Assembly: GCF_016287535.1 (NCBI RefSeq)
Contig: NZ_JAEFAJ010000029.1
Span: forward strand, 1 to 43,340
Source: Ruminococcus sp.
GTDB lineage: Bacteria > Bacillota > Clostridia > Oscillospirales > Ruminococcaceae
Direction: 5' to 3'
DNA: 43,340 nucleotides
How positions within the stretch are numbered: position 1 is the stretch's first letter; the number at the start of each line of letters is the position of its first letter. The notes under the pieces are model-generated. The model searched no databases. It worked only from the letters and a program-made list of their open reading frames with translations, and was not told the origin of the DNA. This document shows, one piece after another, positions 1 to 8,370 of this stretch. The position numbers and the translations under genes were made by a program.

Positions 1-131
1 AAGTTTTCAATATCGCTCCATGAGCAGGTAAAAGAGCCTGCGCCGGGATTCATTGAAACCTGACCCTGACCGTTCTGGTTCCACATTTCGTAGTCATAAC
101 CGCCGATGTTTCCTCGTGTCTGCTGGTCAGC
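1..131 (-). repeat. Near-identical GH11 segment shared with 31020-31150
   Basis: Read on the minus strand, these 131 bases match 31020-31150 with a single difference that I can see, at base 14. The match begins exactly at the mature-protein start, and the signal-peptide codons upstream differ at several bases. This looks like recent gene conversion or duplication limited to the catalytic domain. Confidence 0.85.
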
Positions 132-218
132 AGCGGAAACAACTGCAGGTATGCTTGCCGCGATCACCATTGCGGAAACTGCGCCAGTGATGATCTTTCC
201 GAATCTTTTCGATCTCAC
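1..218 (-). CDS. GH11 endo-xylanase, N-terminal fragment (runs off the left edge)
   Basis: Secreted family 11 endo-beta-1,4-xylanase; only the first 72 codons are inside the window. The GTG start at 218 lies 8 nt after AAGGAG; another in-frame GTG three codons upstream overlaps the Shine-Dalgarno site and is less likely. A signal peptide (RSKRFGKII, hydrophobic stretch, cut near VVSAAD) leads into ADQQTRGNIGGYDYEMWNQN, the start of the GH11 fold. The catalytic residues lie outside. From the mature start to the edge the DNA is almost identical to the GH11-CE1 gene at 30933, while the signal-peptide codons have diverged. The downstream modules are unknown; R. flavefaciens genes with this start often continue into linkers and a second catalytic domain. 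Confidence 0.9.
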   Translation of the reverse strand, partial: MRSKRFGKIITGAVSAMVIAASIPAVVSAADQQTRGNIGGYDYEMWNQNGQGQVSMNPGAGSFTCSWSDIEN

Positions 219-272
219 TTCGATCACTCCTTCTGAGTTAAATTTTAAGATTAAGTGATCCCTCAGAAAAAT

Positions 273-286
273 GAACGAGCTCGTAT
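273..286. promoter_or_regulatory. ACGAGCTCGT palindrome in the left GH11 leader
   Basis: A 10-bp palindrome just downstream of the -10 box. The minus-strand 13-mer ACGAGCTCGTTCA is repeated in the leader of the GH11-CE1 gene near 30847. Candidate operator or shared 5'-UTR element. Confidence 0.45.
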
Positions 287-301
287 GTCTTTCTGTACAT
301 A

Positions 302-331
302 ATTATATTATTTAGCCTGTTTGTAATACAA
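302..331 (-). promoter_or_regulatory. Sigma-A promoter of the left GH11 gene
   Basis: On the minus strand: TTGTAT at 331-326, an 18-nt spacer, then TATAAT at 307-302. The -35 box sits in the context TTTTTGACTTGTA, which recurs in other secreted-enzyme promoters of this window. Confidence 0.65.
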
Positions 332-775
332 GTCAAAAATTGCGATTGTTTCAAATTTTTGTCAGATATTGCGGTAAAGCTTCCTGCTGCTCATCGAAAC
401 ACAGGCTTTTTACAGCCTATTCTACTGCGAATGCAAAGGAAACTGCAACAGGAACAACGAGTGCAAGAATTTACCAAAGCAGTCACCATGCTGATATATA
501 TTTTATACAAGACGTTTTCATTAAAATATATATTACGGTATAATGCGACAATTAAGCTGCTTTATCTTATTTCTTAATTTAAACTTAAAGAAAACTTGTT
601 TAAGCACATTTCAGCAAAAATCATTTTGTCTGAGTATCATTTTGATCTCAACAGTACAAAATATTACAGAGCGTAGAAATGTCATAAAATATTATGCAAA
701 ATATATGATTATCAACTGCAAAAAACAGTGAAAAAACACTATTCTAACAATTACTGAAAAAATCCCATAAATGGC
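332..775. other. AT-rich divergent intergenic region
   Basis: Between the left GH11 promoter and the cotH promoter. Two short open frames here (340-543 and 359-577) lack ribosome binding sites and protein-like composition, and overlap each other. I see no RNA gene or clear repeat. Confidence 0.6.
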
Positions 776-804
776 TTGAAATAGCCTTGTAAGTGTGTTA
801 TAAT
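776..804 (+). promoter_or_regulatory. Sigma-A promoter of the CotH-dockerin gene
   Basis: TTGAAA at 776-781, 17-nt spacer, TATAAT at 799-804. The preceding bases AAATGGC make the context TGGCTTG, close to the TGACTTG context of other promoters here. The leader is about 110 nt. Confidence 0.75.
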
Positions 805-920
805 GATTAAGTTGCAAATAATAACATAAAACACCTGACAAACAAGCAGAAAAAGTCAGAACTTTATCTTAATTAACAAAGGAACTATGAGGGTGAATTC
901 AATGGAATTTGGAGGAAGTA

Positions 921-3900
921 ATGAGAAACACATCAAAAAGGCGTACCGTCGCAGGTATACTGTGCCTTGGTCTGGTATTCCGGACCGCCGCATACCTTCC
1001 GGCAAGTGCCGAAGGCAGCGCACAGGTAACTGTTAACGAGGTATGTCCGAAGAACACGGAAAATCAGGCAAACGACGGAAAATTTTACGACTGGATAGAA
1101 CTTTACAACAGCAGTAAATCGGAAGCTGATATATCAGGGTGGGGACTTTCCGACAAAGATACAGAACCTTTCAAATATGCGTTCCCTTCAGGAACACATA
1201 TCCCCGCTGAGGGCAGGCTGATAGTCTACTGTGACAGCGATGCCGCTCTCAATGACAGTAAAATCGCGCCATTCGGATTATCGTCATCGGGTGAGACGAT
1301 AGTTCTTACAGACAAAAACGGCAATACAGCAAGTACGGTAACTTTCGGCGCACTTGCGTCCGATACTTCATACGGACAGTATCCTGACGGCAGCGGAGAA
1401 TTCTATACGCTCAGATGCACTCCCGGTAAGGCAAACAGCGCACCTGAGGGCAGCGCTGCGGTGCATACTCCTGTTTTCTCACACGACAGCGGCTTCTATG
1501 ACAGCGAATTCAAGCTTACGCTCACTGCTGACGAAGGCTGCGACATATATTACACAACGGACGGCAGTGATCCGGTATACGGCTCAAAGAAGTATACCGA
1601 GCCGCTTTCCATAAAGGATATGTCTGATACTCAGAACCGCCTCAGCGCTCGCACCGACATAGTACCTGACGGTGCCGAGGCTCCCCGTGAGAATGTGGAC
1701 AAGGCAGCGTTGATCCGCGCAGTTGCCGTGGACAGTGAGGGACGCGCCAGTGAATATGTAACAAAGACATATTTCATAGGAAAAACCAATTCAGGATACA
1801 ATAAGCAAATGAAGGTCGTTTCTCTCGTTACCGATCCCGCGAACCTCTTTGACGCTCAGAAGGGAATATACTGCCTCGGACGTGTCTATGAGGAGAACAG
1901 GGGAGGCGGCGACAGATGGGCGTGGGAAATACCTGCCAATTACAAGATGAGCGGCAGGGACTGGGAACGCCCGGCTATATTCACTATGTTCGAGAACGGT
2001 GAAAAGGTCATCGACCAGAACGTGGGTATCCGTATAAAAGGTGCTTTCTCAAGGGCGCTTCCCCAGAAGAGCTTCAATATCTATACCCGTAAGGACTACG
2101 GCCTGACTGAATTCGATTATGACTTCTTCTCAGGAAAGGCGGTCAAAGCCAAGAACGGAAAATCCATAAAGAAGTACGACGGCATCGTGCTCAGAAACGG
2201 CGGCAACGACAACACCGGCGCTTTCTTCCGCGACAGCATAAATCAGGGACTTGTCACTGACAGAGCTTTTGCGTCTCAGGCTACCACAGAGTGTATACTG
2301 TTCCTCGACGGTGAGTTCTGGGGCATCTATCAGATGATGGAAAAGATCAACAAGAGCTATCTCAGCGATCATTACGGCGTCAAGAAAAGCGATATCGCCA
2401 TGATCGAGAACGGAAGTCTTGAAGAGGGCACGGAAAACGATCTCAGGGACTGGCGTGAGCTCTGCAACGGTGTGGCAAACGGAAATATATCCTTTGAGGA
2501 ATTCTGCGGCAAGGTCGATCTGCAGGGCTTCATGGACTATTTCGCGGCTCAGATATACTGGGCGAACGCTGACTGGCCGCAGAACAACTACAGTGTATGG
2601 CGCTCTGATGTCATAGACGAGAGCAATCCCTATGCTGACGGCAAATGGAGAATGATACTCTTCGATACCGAATCAGGACAGGGACTCTACGGTACGGAGG
2701 ACAAGGTCTTTTCTGCCGACTGCTACAGGCGTATACGCGAAAACGGCAGCCAGCTGGCAAGGCTGTTCAACGGTCTTCTGAATAATCCGAGCTTTAAGAT
2801 GAAGTTCGCAAGGACAATGATGGATCTTGCAAACTATAACTTCAACACTGAAAGAACAAACAGCGTCATAAGCTTCTATAAGAACAAGTACAGACAGCAG
2901 GTAATGGATACCTTTGAGCGTTTCCATTCACACAGCCTGTCAGGTGAAAACGCCGGAAGACGCTTTGACGGTGATATGCAAACAGTGACCGAATTCTATG
3001 CGCAGCGCTATAGCTATGCTGAGCGCACTACGAGATCGGCTATGGGACTTTCCGCTGAGCCTCACAGGCTCACAGTCGTAAACTCCCCCGAAAACGGAAG
3101 TATACAGCTGAACACGCTCAGTCTCGGAAAAATAAACAGCTGGAGCGGCAAATACCATTCGGATTACGATATCCATCTTACAGCAGAGCCTGTGGAGGGA
3201 AAGACCTTCTCCCACTGGAACCTTAACGGCGCAACGCTCACAGGCGGAGATCAGAATTCGTCATCAATAAAGATCAGGATAGAGTCTGATGTCACAGTAG
3301 AAGCGGTTTACGGTTTTTCATCTCAGACGACCACGACCACTACTACTACGTCCAGGACAACGACCACCACATCAAAGACGACTACCACCACATCAAAGAC
3401 AACAACGGCTTCAACGACAAAGACAACAGCCCCTGTAACGACTGTAACTACTACCGCTCCGAAACCGGGCATCAAGAAGCTCGGCAAGGTGATACAGGCT
3501 GAAAGCTTTGATTACAATTCCGGTACAGACAACGAGAACTGCTCAGAGGGCGGAATTGATGTAGCGTATATCGAAAACGGCGAGTATATCGGCTACAAGG
3601 ATATCGACCTCTCCGGCACAAGGAAGATAGACTTCCGTATCGGTTCAAACGGTGCAAAGGCAGTGCTTGAGATAAGGATCGACAATCCCGGCGGCAAGGT
3701 CATCGGTAAAATGGATATCCAGAGCTCAGGAGGCTGGCAGACATGGAACACCCAGACCTGCAATATAGAGGAGACCAGCGGAAAGCACGATGTATACTTT
3801 GTATTCAGCGGCGGCGAAGGCTACCTCTACAACGTGAACTGGTGGAGAGCGGACAATCCTGTCAGGGACTACATCATAGGAGACCTGAACGGAGACGGAA

Positions 3901-4058
3901 AGATCGACGTATATGACCTCTGTGCCATGAAAAAGGCGGTTCTTTCCGGAGAGACAGAGTCTTTCGGATCGGCTGACATAAATGGCGATGACGTTGTAAA
4001 CAGCGATGATCTTTCACTGCTGAAAAAATTCATCATGGGCGAGATCAAGTCGTTCTGA
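921..4058 (+). CDS. Secreted CotH-family protein with LTD, CBM6 and dockerin
   Basis: Large extracellular protein of 1045 residues. The ATG at 921 follows GGAGG with 5 nt spacing; the upstream TTG at 909 would lie before that site. In order: signal peptide 1-32; lamin-tail-like domain about 33-155 (VNEVCPKN, DWIELYN); chitobiase-type beta domain about 165-290 (YYTTDGSDP); CotH domain about 295-690 (FLDGEFWGIYQMMEKI, LFDTESGQG); a bacterial-repeat-like domain about 715-800; a Thr/Ser-rich linker about 803-850; CBM6 about 855-975 (VIQAESFDY to YNVNWWR); and a C-terminal dockerin with two loops, DLNGDGKID and DINGDDVVN. CotH of Bacillus spores is an atypical protein kinase, but CotH-dockerin proteins of ruminococci have no settled role. 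The CBM6 suggests it is held on xylan or another glycan. It stands alone with its own promoter. Confidence 0.88.
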   Translation: MRNTSKRRTVAGILCLGLVFRTAAYLPASAEGSAQVTVNEVCPKNTENQANDGKFYDWIELYNSSKSEADISGWGLSDKDTEPFKYAFPSGTHIPAEGRLIVYCDSDAALNDSKIAPFGLSSSGETIVLTDKNGNTASTVTFGALASDTSYGQYPDGSGEFYTLRCTPGKANSAPEGSAAVHTPVFSHDSGFYDSEFKLTLTADEGCDIYYTTDGSDPVYGSKKYTEPLSIKDMSDTQNRLSARTDIVPDGAEAPRENVDKAALIRAVAVDSEGRASEYVTKTYFIGKTNSGYNKQMKVVSLVTDPANLFDAQKGIYCLGRVYEENRGGGDRWAWEIPANYKMSGRDWERPAIFTMFENGEKVIDQNVGIRIKGAFSRALPQKSFNIYTRKDYGLTEFDYDFFSGKAVKAKNGKSIKKYDGIVLRNGGNDNTGAFFRDSINQGLVTDRAFASQATTECILFLDGEFWGIYQMMEKINKSYLSDHYGVKKSDIAMIENGSLEEGTENDLRDWRELCNGVANGNISFEEFCGKVDLQGFMDYFAAQIYWANADWPQNNYSVWRSDVIDESNPYADGKWRMILFDTESGQGLYGTEDKVFSADCYRRIRENGSQLARLFNGLLNNPSFKMKFARTMMDLANYNFNTERTNSVISFYKNKYRQQVMDTFERFHSHSLSGENAGRRFDGDMQTVTEFYAQRYSYAERTTRSAMGLSAEPHRLTVVNSPENGSIQLNTLSLGKINSWSGKYHSDYDIHLTAEPVEGKTFSHWNLNGATLTGGDQNSSSIKIRIESDVTVEAVYGFSSQTTTTTTTTSRTTTTTSKTTTTTSKTTTASTTKTTAPVTTVTTTAPKPGIKKLGKVIQAESFDYNSGTDNENCSEGGIDVAYIENGEYIGYKDIDLSGTRKIDFRIGSNGAKAVLEIRIDNPGGKVIGKMDIQSSGGWQTWNTQTCNIEETSGKHDVYFVFSGGEGYLYNVNWWRADNPVRDYIIGDLNGDGKIDVYDLCAMKKAVLSGETESFGSADINGDDVVNSDDLSLLKKFIMGEIKSF

Positions 4059-4145
4059 ACAAAATGATACCTGAAAGACACAATAACAAAAACAAACAAT
4101 AATAAAAACAAACAACACCCGGACTTTTTCTGCTTGCAATATATC

Positions 4146-4194
4146 AGGGACCGTCTTTCGTATGAGCCGTGAAGGCTTATACGGGACGGTCCCT
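4146..4194 (+). terminator. Long hairpin downstream of the CotH gene
   Basis: Arms AGGGACCGTC and GACGGTCCCT enclose a second stem (CGTAT/ATACG, AGCC/GGCT). There is no strong T tract, so this is a weak terminator or a processing structure. Confidence 0.5.
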
Positions 4195-4204
4195 GTTCTG
4201 ATTA

Positions 4205-4242
4205 CAAAAAGCGCTCCCTGCACTGTAAGTACAGGGAGCGCT
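4205..4242 (-). terminator. Rho-independent terminator of the VanZ-like gene
   Basis: Perfect stem with 11-bp arms (AGCGCTCCCTG at 4210-4220 and its complement at 4232-4242). On the minus strand it is followed by a T tract (plus-strand AAAAA at 4205-4209). Confidence 0.8.
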
Positions 4243-4266
4243 TGAGTTTACGCATATTTATTTCTG

Positions 4267-4740
4267 TTAATAATCCGTATCATTTTCATTTCTTGTGAGT
4301 CTGTCGCTTATGATCATATAAACAAGGCAGCCTGCGCAGGCACCGAGAGTGTTATGCATAAGATCATCTGATTCAAACAGGCCTCTTCCGGTATAATACT
4401 GAGTGAACTCGATGAAAAACGAGAAAAAGAATCCGACGATCAGGGCTGAACCTAAACTTCTGAATCTGTCCGACATTATCGGCAGCAGGAATCCGAGTGG
4501 GAACAGCATTATAAGATTACCGCCTATCTGACCTGTCCAGTAGGTGAATTCGCCGCTTCTCACCATTGTGCGTACCTCCCATAAAGGTCTGAGTACATGA
4601 CGGTGCAGGCCGGGCGTCCTGTCGAGAAGAGTTATATCCAGTACGCAATACAGATATATGAGCAGAGTAAGTGTGCATATCCCCTTTACGATCAGCTCGG
4701 AGCGGCTGACGTTTTTCAGCTTGTAAAAAAATTTCGGCAC
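4267..4740 (-). CDS. VanZ-like membrane protein
   Basis: Integral membrane protein of the VanZ family, about 157 residues. VanZ gives low-level teicoplanin resistance in enterococci, but most family members have no known function. Four hydrophobic segments are visible. Family hallmarks are GGNLIMLFPLGFLLP, then FFIEFTQYY..RG..ESDDLMHNTLGA. I chose the GTG at 4740 because AGGTGGGAG lies 4 nt before it; an ATG at about 4770 and the longest frame to 4845 are alternatives without a comparable site. Monocistronic, with its own terminator. Confidence 0.8.
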   Translation of the reverse strand: MPKFFYKLKNVSRSELIVKGICTLTLLIYLYCVLDITLLDRTPGLHRHVLRPLWEVRTMVRSGEFTYWTGQIGGNLIMLFPLGFLLPIMSDRFRSLGSALIVGFFFSFFIEFTQYYTGRGLFESDDLMHNTLGACAGCLVYMIISDRLTRNENDTDY

Positions 4741-5017
4741 GATACTCCCACCTTTCCTGTTTTTGCTTTCCATATAATAGTATACCATAATGACGGCAAA
4801 AATGCAAGCAGATGCACTTTTTATCACAGAAGTTTCACGGAACATTTCAGCTCAGTCTTTTCTTGCTGTTCCCGTCACAGGCTGCTGCTGAACGGCAATA
4901 AAGTTTCCGCACCGGTTATTCGCTGAAAACAGCATTTATTTACTTCCGGAGAGGCTGCTGTTCGTTTTGCAATTATTGCCTTTGTTTGAACATTTATTGC
5001 TTTTTTTGTGTTTAATC
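4741..5017. other. Intergenic region with a phased ATTATTGC/ATTTATTGC pair
   Basis: No gene is visible. ATTGC cores at 4975 and 4996 are 21 bp apart (ATTATTGC at 4972-4979, ATTTATTGC at 4992-5000). The second lies 17 nt upstream of the -35 box at 5018. A pair with the same 21-bp spacing precedes the GH11-CE1 gene (30670 and 30691). Confidence 0.45.
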
Positions 5018-5046
5018 TTTACAAATCTTTGATTACGGTGTATAAT
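5018..5046 (+). promoter_or_regulatory. Sigma-A promoter of the GH11-GH43 gene
   Basis: TTTACA at 5018-5023, 17-nt spacer, TATAAT at 5041-5046. The leader is about 125 nt. Confidence 0.85.
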
Positions 5047-5105
5047 ATATGTAAAATATGATAGGTTATGATGGGGATGATATCCCACTTTAACTAAAAG
5101 GAGGA

Positions 5106-5171
5106 ATGAGAGGGCAGAATATCAAAAAACATAAACAAGAGGCAAAAACACACATAAAACTAAGGAGTTGA
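5106..5171 (+). CDS. Possible 21-codon leader peptide before the GH11-GH43 gene
   Basis: ATG at 5106 starts a 21-codon frame (MRGQNIKKHKQ..., rich in Lys) that stops at 5169-5171, six bases before the TTG start of the xylanase. AAAAGGAGGA lies directly before the ATG, closer than optimal. It could couple translation of the weak TTG start downstream. No known function; it may be chance. Confidence 0.25.
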   Translation: MRGQNIKKHKQEAKTHIKLRS

Positions 5172-5176
5172 GAATT

Positions 5177-8143
5177 TTGAGATTAAAAACACTAAAAAGA
5201 GCGATCAGCGGAACAGTATCAGCATTGATGCTCGCAACAGGAATACCCTCTATTCCGGTAGCAATTGCTGCTGACCAGCAGACCAGAGGAAACATCGGCG
5301 GTTATGACTATGAGATGTGGAATCAGAACGGAACGGGCAATGCCCAGATGAACCCCAGCGCAGGTTCATTCACTTGCTCATGGAGCAATATCGAAAACTT
5401 CCTTGCACGTATGGGCAAGAACTTCGACAGCCAGAAGAAGCCTTACACAGCTTTCGGAAACATCGTATTAACATATGATGTAGAGTATACACCAAGAGGA
5501 AACTCATATATGTGTGTATACGGCTGGACAAGGAATCCTCTTATGGAGTATTACATAGTTGAAGGCTGGGGCGACTGGCGTCCGCCCGGAGACGGAGCGG
5601 AAAGAAAGGGCTCTGTAACGCTCAACGGAAATACATATGATATCGCAAAGACAATGCGTTACAATCAGCCATCACTTGACGGAACAGCAACATTCCCTCA
5701 GTACTGGAGCATCCGTCAGACAAGCGGCTCAAGGAACAACACCCAGAACAATATGAGCGGAACTATCGACGTATCAAAGCACTTTGACGCGTGGTCAAAG
5801 GCAGGACTTGATATGTCAGGTACTCTCTATGAGGTATCACTCAATATCGAGGGCTACAGATCCAACGGTTCTGCGAACGTAAAGAAGGTAACAGTTACAA
5901 CAGGCTCCAATCCCGATCCTGAGGAAGAGACGACCACACAGCCTGTTGTACAGTCCGAGCCTGACGAGGATGGCTACTGGTTCCACGATACATTCGAGAG
6001 CGGCGCAGGCAGCTGGTCCGGCAGAGGCGCGGCTTCTGTTGAGGCAAGCGGCAGCAATAAGTATGCAGGCAGCAAGTCACTTGCTGTTACCGGCAGAACA
6101 AACTCATGGAACGGTGCGAGCCTCGCGCTTGGCAGTGCTTTCAAGGCAGGTGAGGAGTACAGCTTCTCCGTAAACGCTTGTTATACAGAGGGCTCTTCCG
6201 AGTCTCAGGAGTTCAAGCTTTCACTCCAGTATTCTGACGGTTCATCAACAAAGTACGATCAGATCGCACTTGCTTCAGCACCTAAGGGCGAGTGGGTACA
6301 GCTGGCAAATACAAGCTATAAGATACCTTCCGGCGCTTCTGATCTTCAGATCTATGTTGAGACTACAGACACCACCGAGAATGTTGACTTCTATATCGAC
6401 GAGGCTATCGGAGCTCCCAAGGGCACAGAAGTAGACGGCGCAGGCCAGCCCAAGGTACGCAAGGTAACACCCGGCGACCTCAACTTCGATGAGCAGATCG
6501 ATGCCCTTGACATGATAGTTGCAAGAAAAGGCCTTATCGCAGGCGGCTTCACTGATTCAATGACCCAGAAGGCAGCCGACGTTGACCAGAGCAAGGAATT
6601 CGACATAACAGACCTTGTATGCATACAGGAATTTATTCTTGGCAAGATCAAGGAATTCCCTGTAAACAAGCCGGCAGGTCCCGATGTTGACCTCTCCGCA
6701 CTTGCAAGCAAGTTCGGCAGCGTATCACTGGCAGAGTCATGGAAGAAGGACAATGAGAACAATCCTCTTACCACACAGCGTTTCGGCGCAGACCCCGGCT
6801 GGATGGTATATGACGGCAGACTCTATATCTACACAACGAATGACGCATTTGAATACAACGGAAATACTATACAGGAGAACTCCTACGATGTTGGTACTAT
6901 CAACTGTATCTCATCTGCTGACCTCGTTAACTGGACAGACCACGGCGCTATCCCGGTAGCAGGCAGAAACGGCAGAACAAAGAACGGTGCTGCAAGCTGG
7001 GCATCATGCTCATGGGCACCTGACGCTGCATGGAAGATGATCGACGGCAAGCCTAAGTTCTTCCTCTACTTCGCTAACAGCGGCGGCGGTATCGGCGTAC
7101 TTACAGCCGACAGCCCGACAGGTCCTTGGAAGGATCCTCTCGGCCACGCACTTATTACAGGTCAGTCACCTAACTGCTCAGACGTTGTATGGATGTTCGA
7201 CCCCGGCGTATACTACGACGAGGCTACAGACGAAGCATACATCTTCTTCGGCGGCGGTGTTGAGAACAGAGACGTTTCCAACCCGAAGACAGGCCGTGTT
7301 GCAAAGCTCGGCAAGGACATGATCTCACTGGACGGCAATCCTCAGACAATGCAGACGCCTTATCTCTTTGAGGACTCCAGCGTTATCAAGATAGGCAACA
7401 CATGGTACTACTCATACTGTGCTAACTGGAATGTTCCCAACGGCACGAATATCAACGGCGTAGGCTTCGGCAACGCAGATATCCTTTACATGACCTCGAC
7501 CAATCCTCTCGGACCTTGGACATCGAGCCAGCTCAAGGGCAACGTATTCAAGAACACAGGAACACAGGGTATCGACAACGGCGGTAACAACCACCACTCG
7601 ATAATCTTCTTCAAGGATAAGTACTACGTAGCATACCACTCACGTCAGCAGGAGATGCGTATGAACGGCGGCAAGGACAGAAACTACCGTTCAACTCAGC
7701 TCAATGAGTGTACTTACAACTCATCTAACGGCACACTTAGCGCAAGAGGCGATATGACCGGCGTTAAGCAGATCGAGAACCTTGATCCTACAAAGACAGT
7801 ACGCGCAGCTACAATGGCTAACGAGTCTAAGGGCATAAGCGTATCAGGTGTAGGCGACACAACAGTAGAGTTCAAGAAGGGCGAATGGGCTAAGGTAAGC
7901 AAGGTAGACTTCTCCAATGTCAAGGACGGAGTGCTTACAGCCAAGGCTTCTTCAAAGAACGGCGCTATCATCAAGGTAACAGCCGGTTCAAGAACAGGCG
8001 ACGCTATCAGCTATATCGAGATACCTGCAGGCGGCTCTATGACAGAGATCGAGACAGTGCTTGCGGATATTCCGGGCAGCGCAACTGACATTTACTTCAT
8101 CGCAAACGGTGATCTCAGCTTTGACAGCTGGACAATGTCATAA
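5177..8143 (+). CDS. Multidomain xylanase GH11-CBM22-dockerin-GH43
   Basis: Secreted enzyme of 988 residues that cuts the xylan backbone (GH11) and probably removes side chains or xylosyl ends (GH43). The TTG at 5177 lies 9 nt after AAGGAG; the TTG at 5168 abuts that site. In order: signal peptide 1-32; GH11 about 38-240 with nucleophile E124 in EYYIVEGWG and acid/base E225 in NIEGYRS; CBM22 about 265-415; dockerin about 428-492, unusually internal and divergent (DLNFDEQID, DVDQSKEFD instead of DxNxDG); GH43 five-blade propeller about 510-860 with likely catalytic D of ADPGWMVYD, D of WAPDAAW and E of LFEDSSV; then a C-terminal beta domain that may be a CBM6-like module. The GH11 part is close to those of 1-218 and 30933. 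Monocistronic, with strong promoter and terminator. The exact GH43 activity (arabinofuranosidase, xylosidase or other) cannot be set by eye. Confidence 0.92.
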   Translation: MRLKTLKRAISGTVSALMLATGIPSIPVAIAADQQTRGNIGGYDYEMWNQNGTGNAQMNPSAGSFTCSWSNIENFLARMGKNFDSQKKPYTAFGNIVLTYDVEYTPRGNSYMCVYGWTRNPLMEYYIVEGWGDWRPPGDGAERKGSVTLNGNTYDIAKTMRYNQPSLDGTATFPQYWSIRQTSGSRNNTQNNMSGTIDVSKHFDAWSKAGLDMSGTLYEVSLNIEGYRSNGSANVKKVTVTTGSNPDPEEETTTQPVVQSEPDEDGYWFHDTFESGAGSWSGRGAASVEASGSNKYAGSKSLAVTGRTNSWNGASLALGSAFKAGEEYSFSVNACYTEGSSESQEFKLSLQYSDGSSTKYDQIALASAPKGEWVQLANTSYKIPSGASDLQIYVETTDTTENVDFYIDEAIGAPKGTEVDGAGQPKVRKVTPGDLNFDEQIDALDMIVARKGLIAGGFTDSMTQKAADVDQSKEFDITDLVCIQEFILGKIKEFPVNKPAGPDVDLSALASKFGSVSLAESWKKDNENNPLTTQRFGADPGWMVYDGRLYIYTTNDAFEYNGNTIQENSYDVGTINCISSADLVNWTDHGAIPVAGRNGRTKNGAASWASCSWAPDAAWKMIDGKPKFFLYFANSGGGIGVLTADSPTGPWKDPLGHALITGQSPNCSDVVWMFDPGVYYDEATDEAYIFFGGGVENRDVSNPKTGRVAKLGKDMISLDGNPQTMQTPYLFEDSSVIKIGNTWYYSYCANWNVPNGTNINGVGFGNADILYMTSTNPLGPWTSSQLKGNVFKNTGTQGIDNGGNNHHSIIFFKDKYYVAYHSRQQEMRMNGGKDRNYRSTQLNECTYNSSNGTLSARGDMTGVKQIENLDPTKTVRAATMANESKGISVSGVGDTTVEFKKGEWAKVSKVDFSNVKDGVLTAKASSKNGAIIKVTAGSRTGDAISYIEIPAGGSMTEIETVLADIPGSATDIYFIANGDLSFDSWTMS

Positions 8144-8240
8144 TTCTTTTCGATGTTGATCTGTGCGGTGCATCTGCACAAAGCGCCGCACAGATTGATA
8201 TAATTCCAAAAACAGAATTGTAAGGGACAAATCAGAACAG

Positions 8241-8279
8241 GAAAGCCGTGCTTAGGCAGCACGGCTTTCTTGTTTTTTA
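8241..8279 (+). terminator. Rho-independent terminator of the GH11-GH43 gene
   Basis: Stem GAAAGCCGTGCT with its complement at 8258-8269 and loop TAGGC, followed by TTGTTTTTTAT. A weaker hairpin (arms around ATCTGTGCGG) lies before it near 8158-8196. Confidence 0.9.
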
Positions 8280-8299
8280 TATTTGGGAAGGTATACTCT

Positions 8300-8331
8300 A
8301 AAAAATGTGGCAGCCGGTTCAGGCGGCTGCC
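8300..8331 (-). terminator. Terminator of the sigma/dockerin-protein operon
   Basis: Stem GGCAGCCG/CGGCTGCC (8309-8316 and 8324-8331). On the minus strand it is followed by a T tract (plus-strand A run at 8300-8305). Confidence 0.75.
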
Positions 8332-8370
8332 CATTTATGTAATGAGGAGTAAAAAACTTATTCGGATATA

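Noticed and set aside
340..731. Three short overlapping open frames between the left GH11 and CotH genes
   Set aside because: No ribosome sites, mutual overlap, and AT-rich composition typical of a promoter region.
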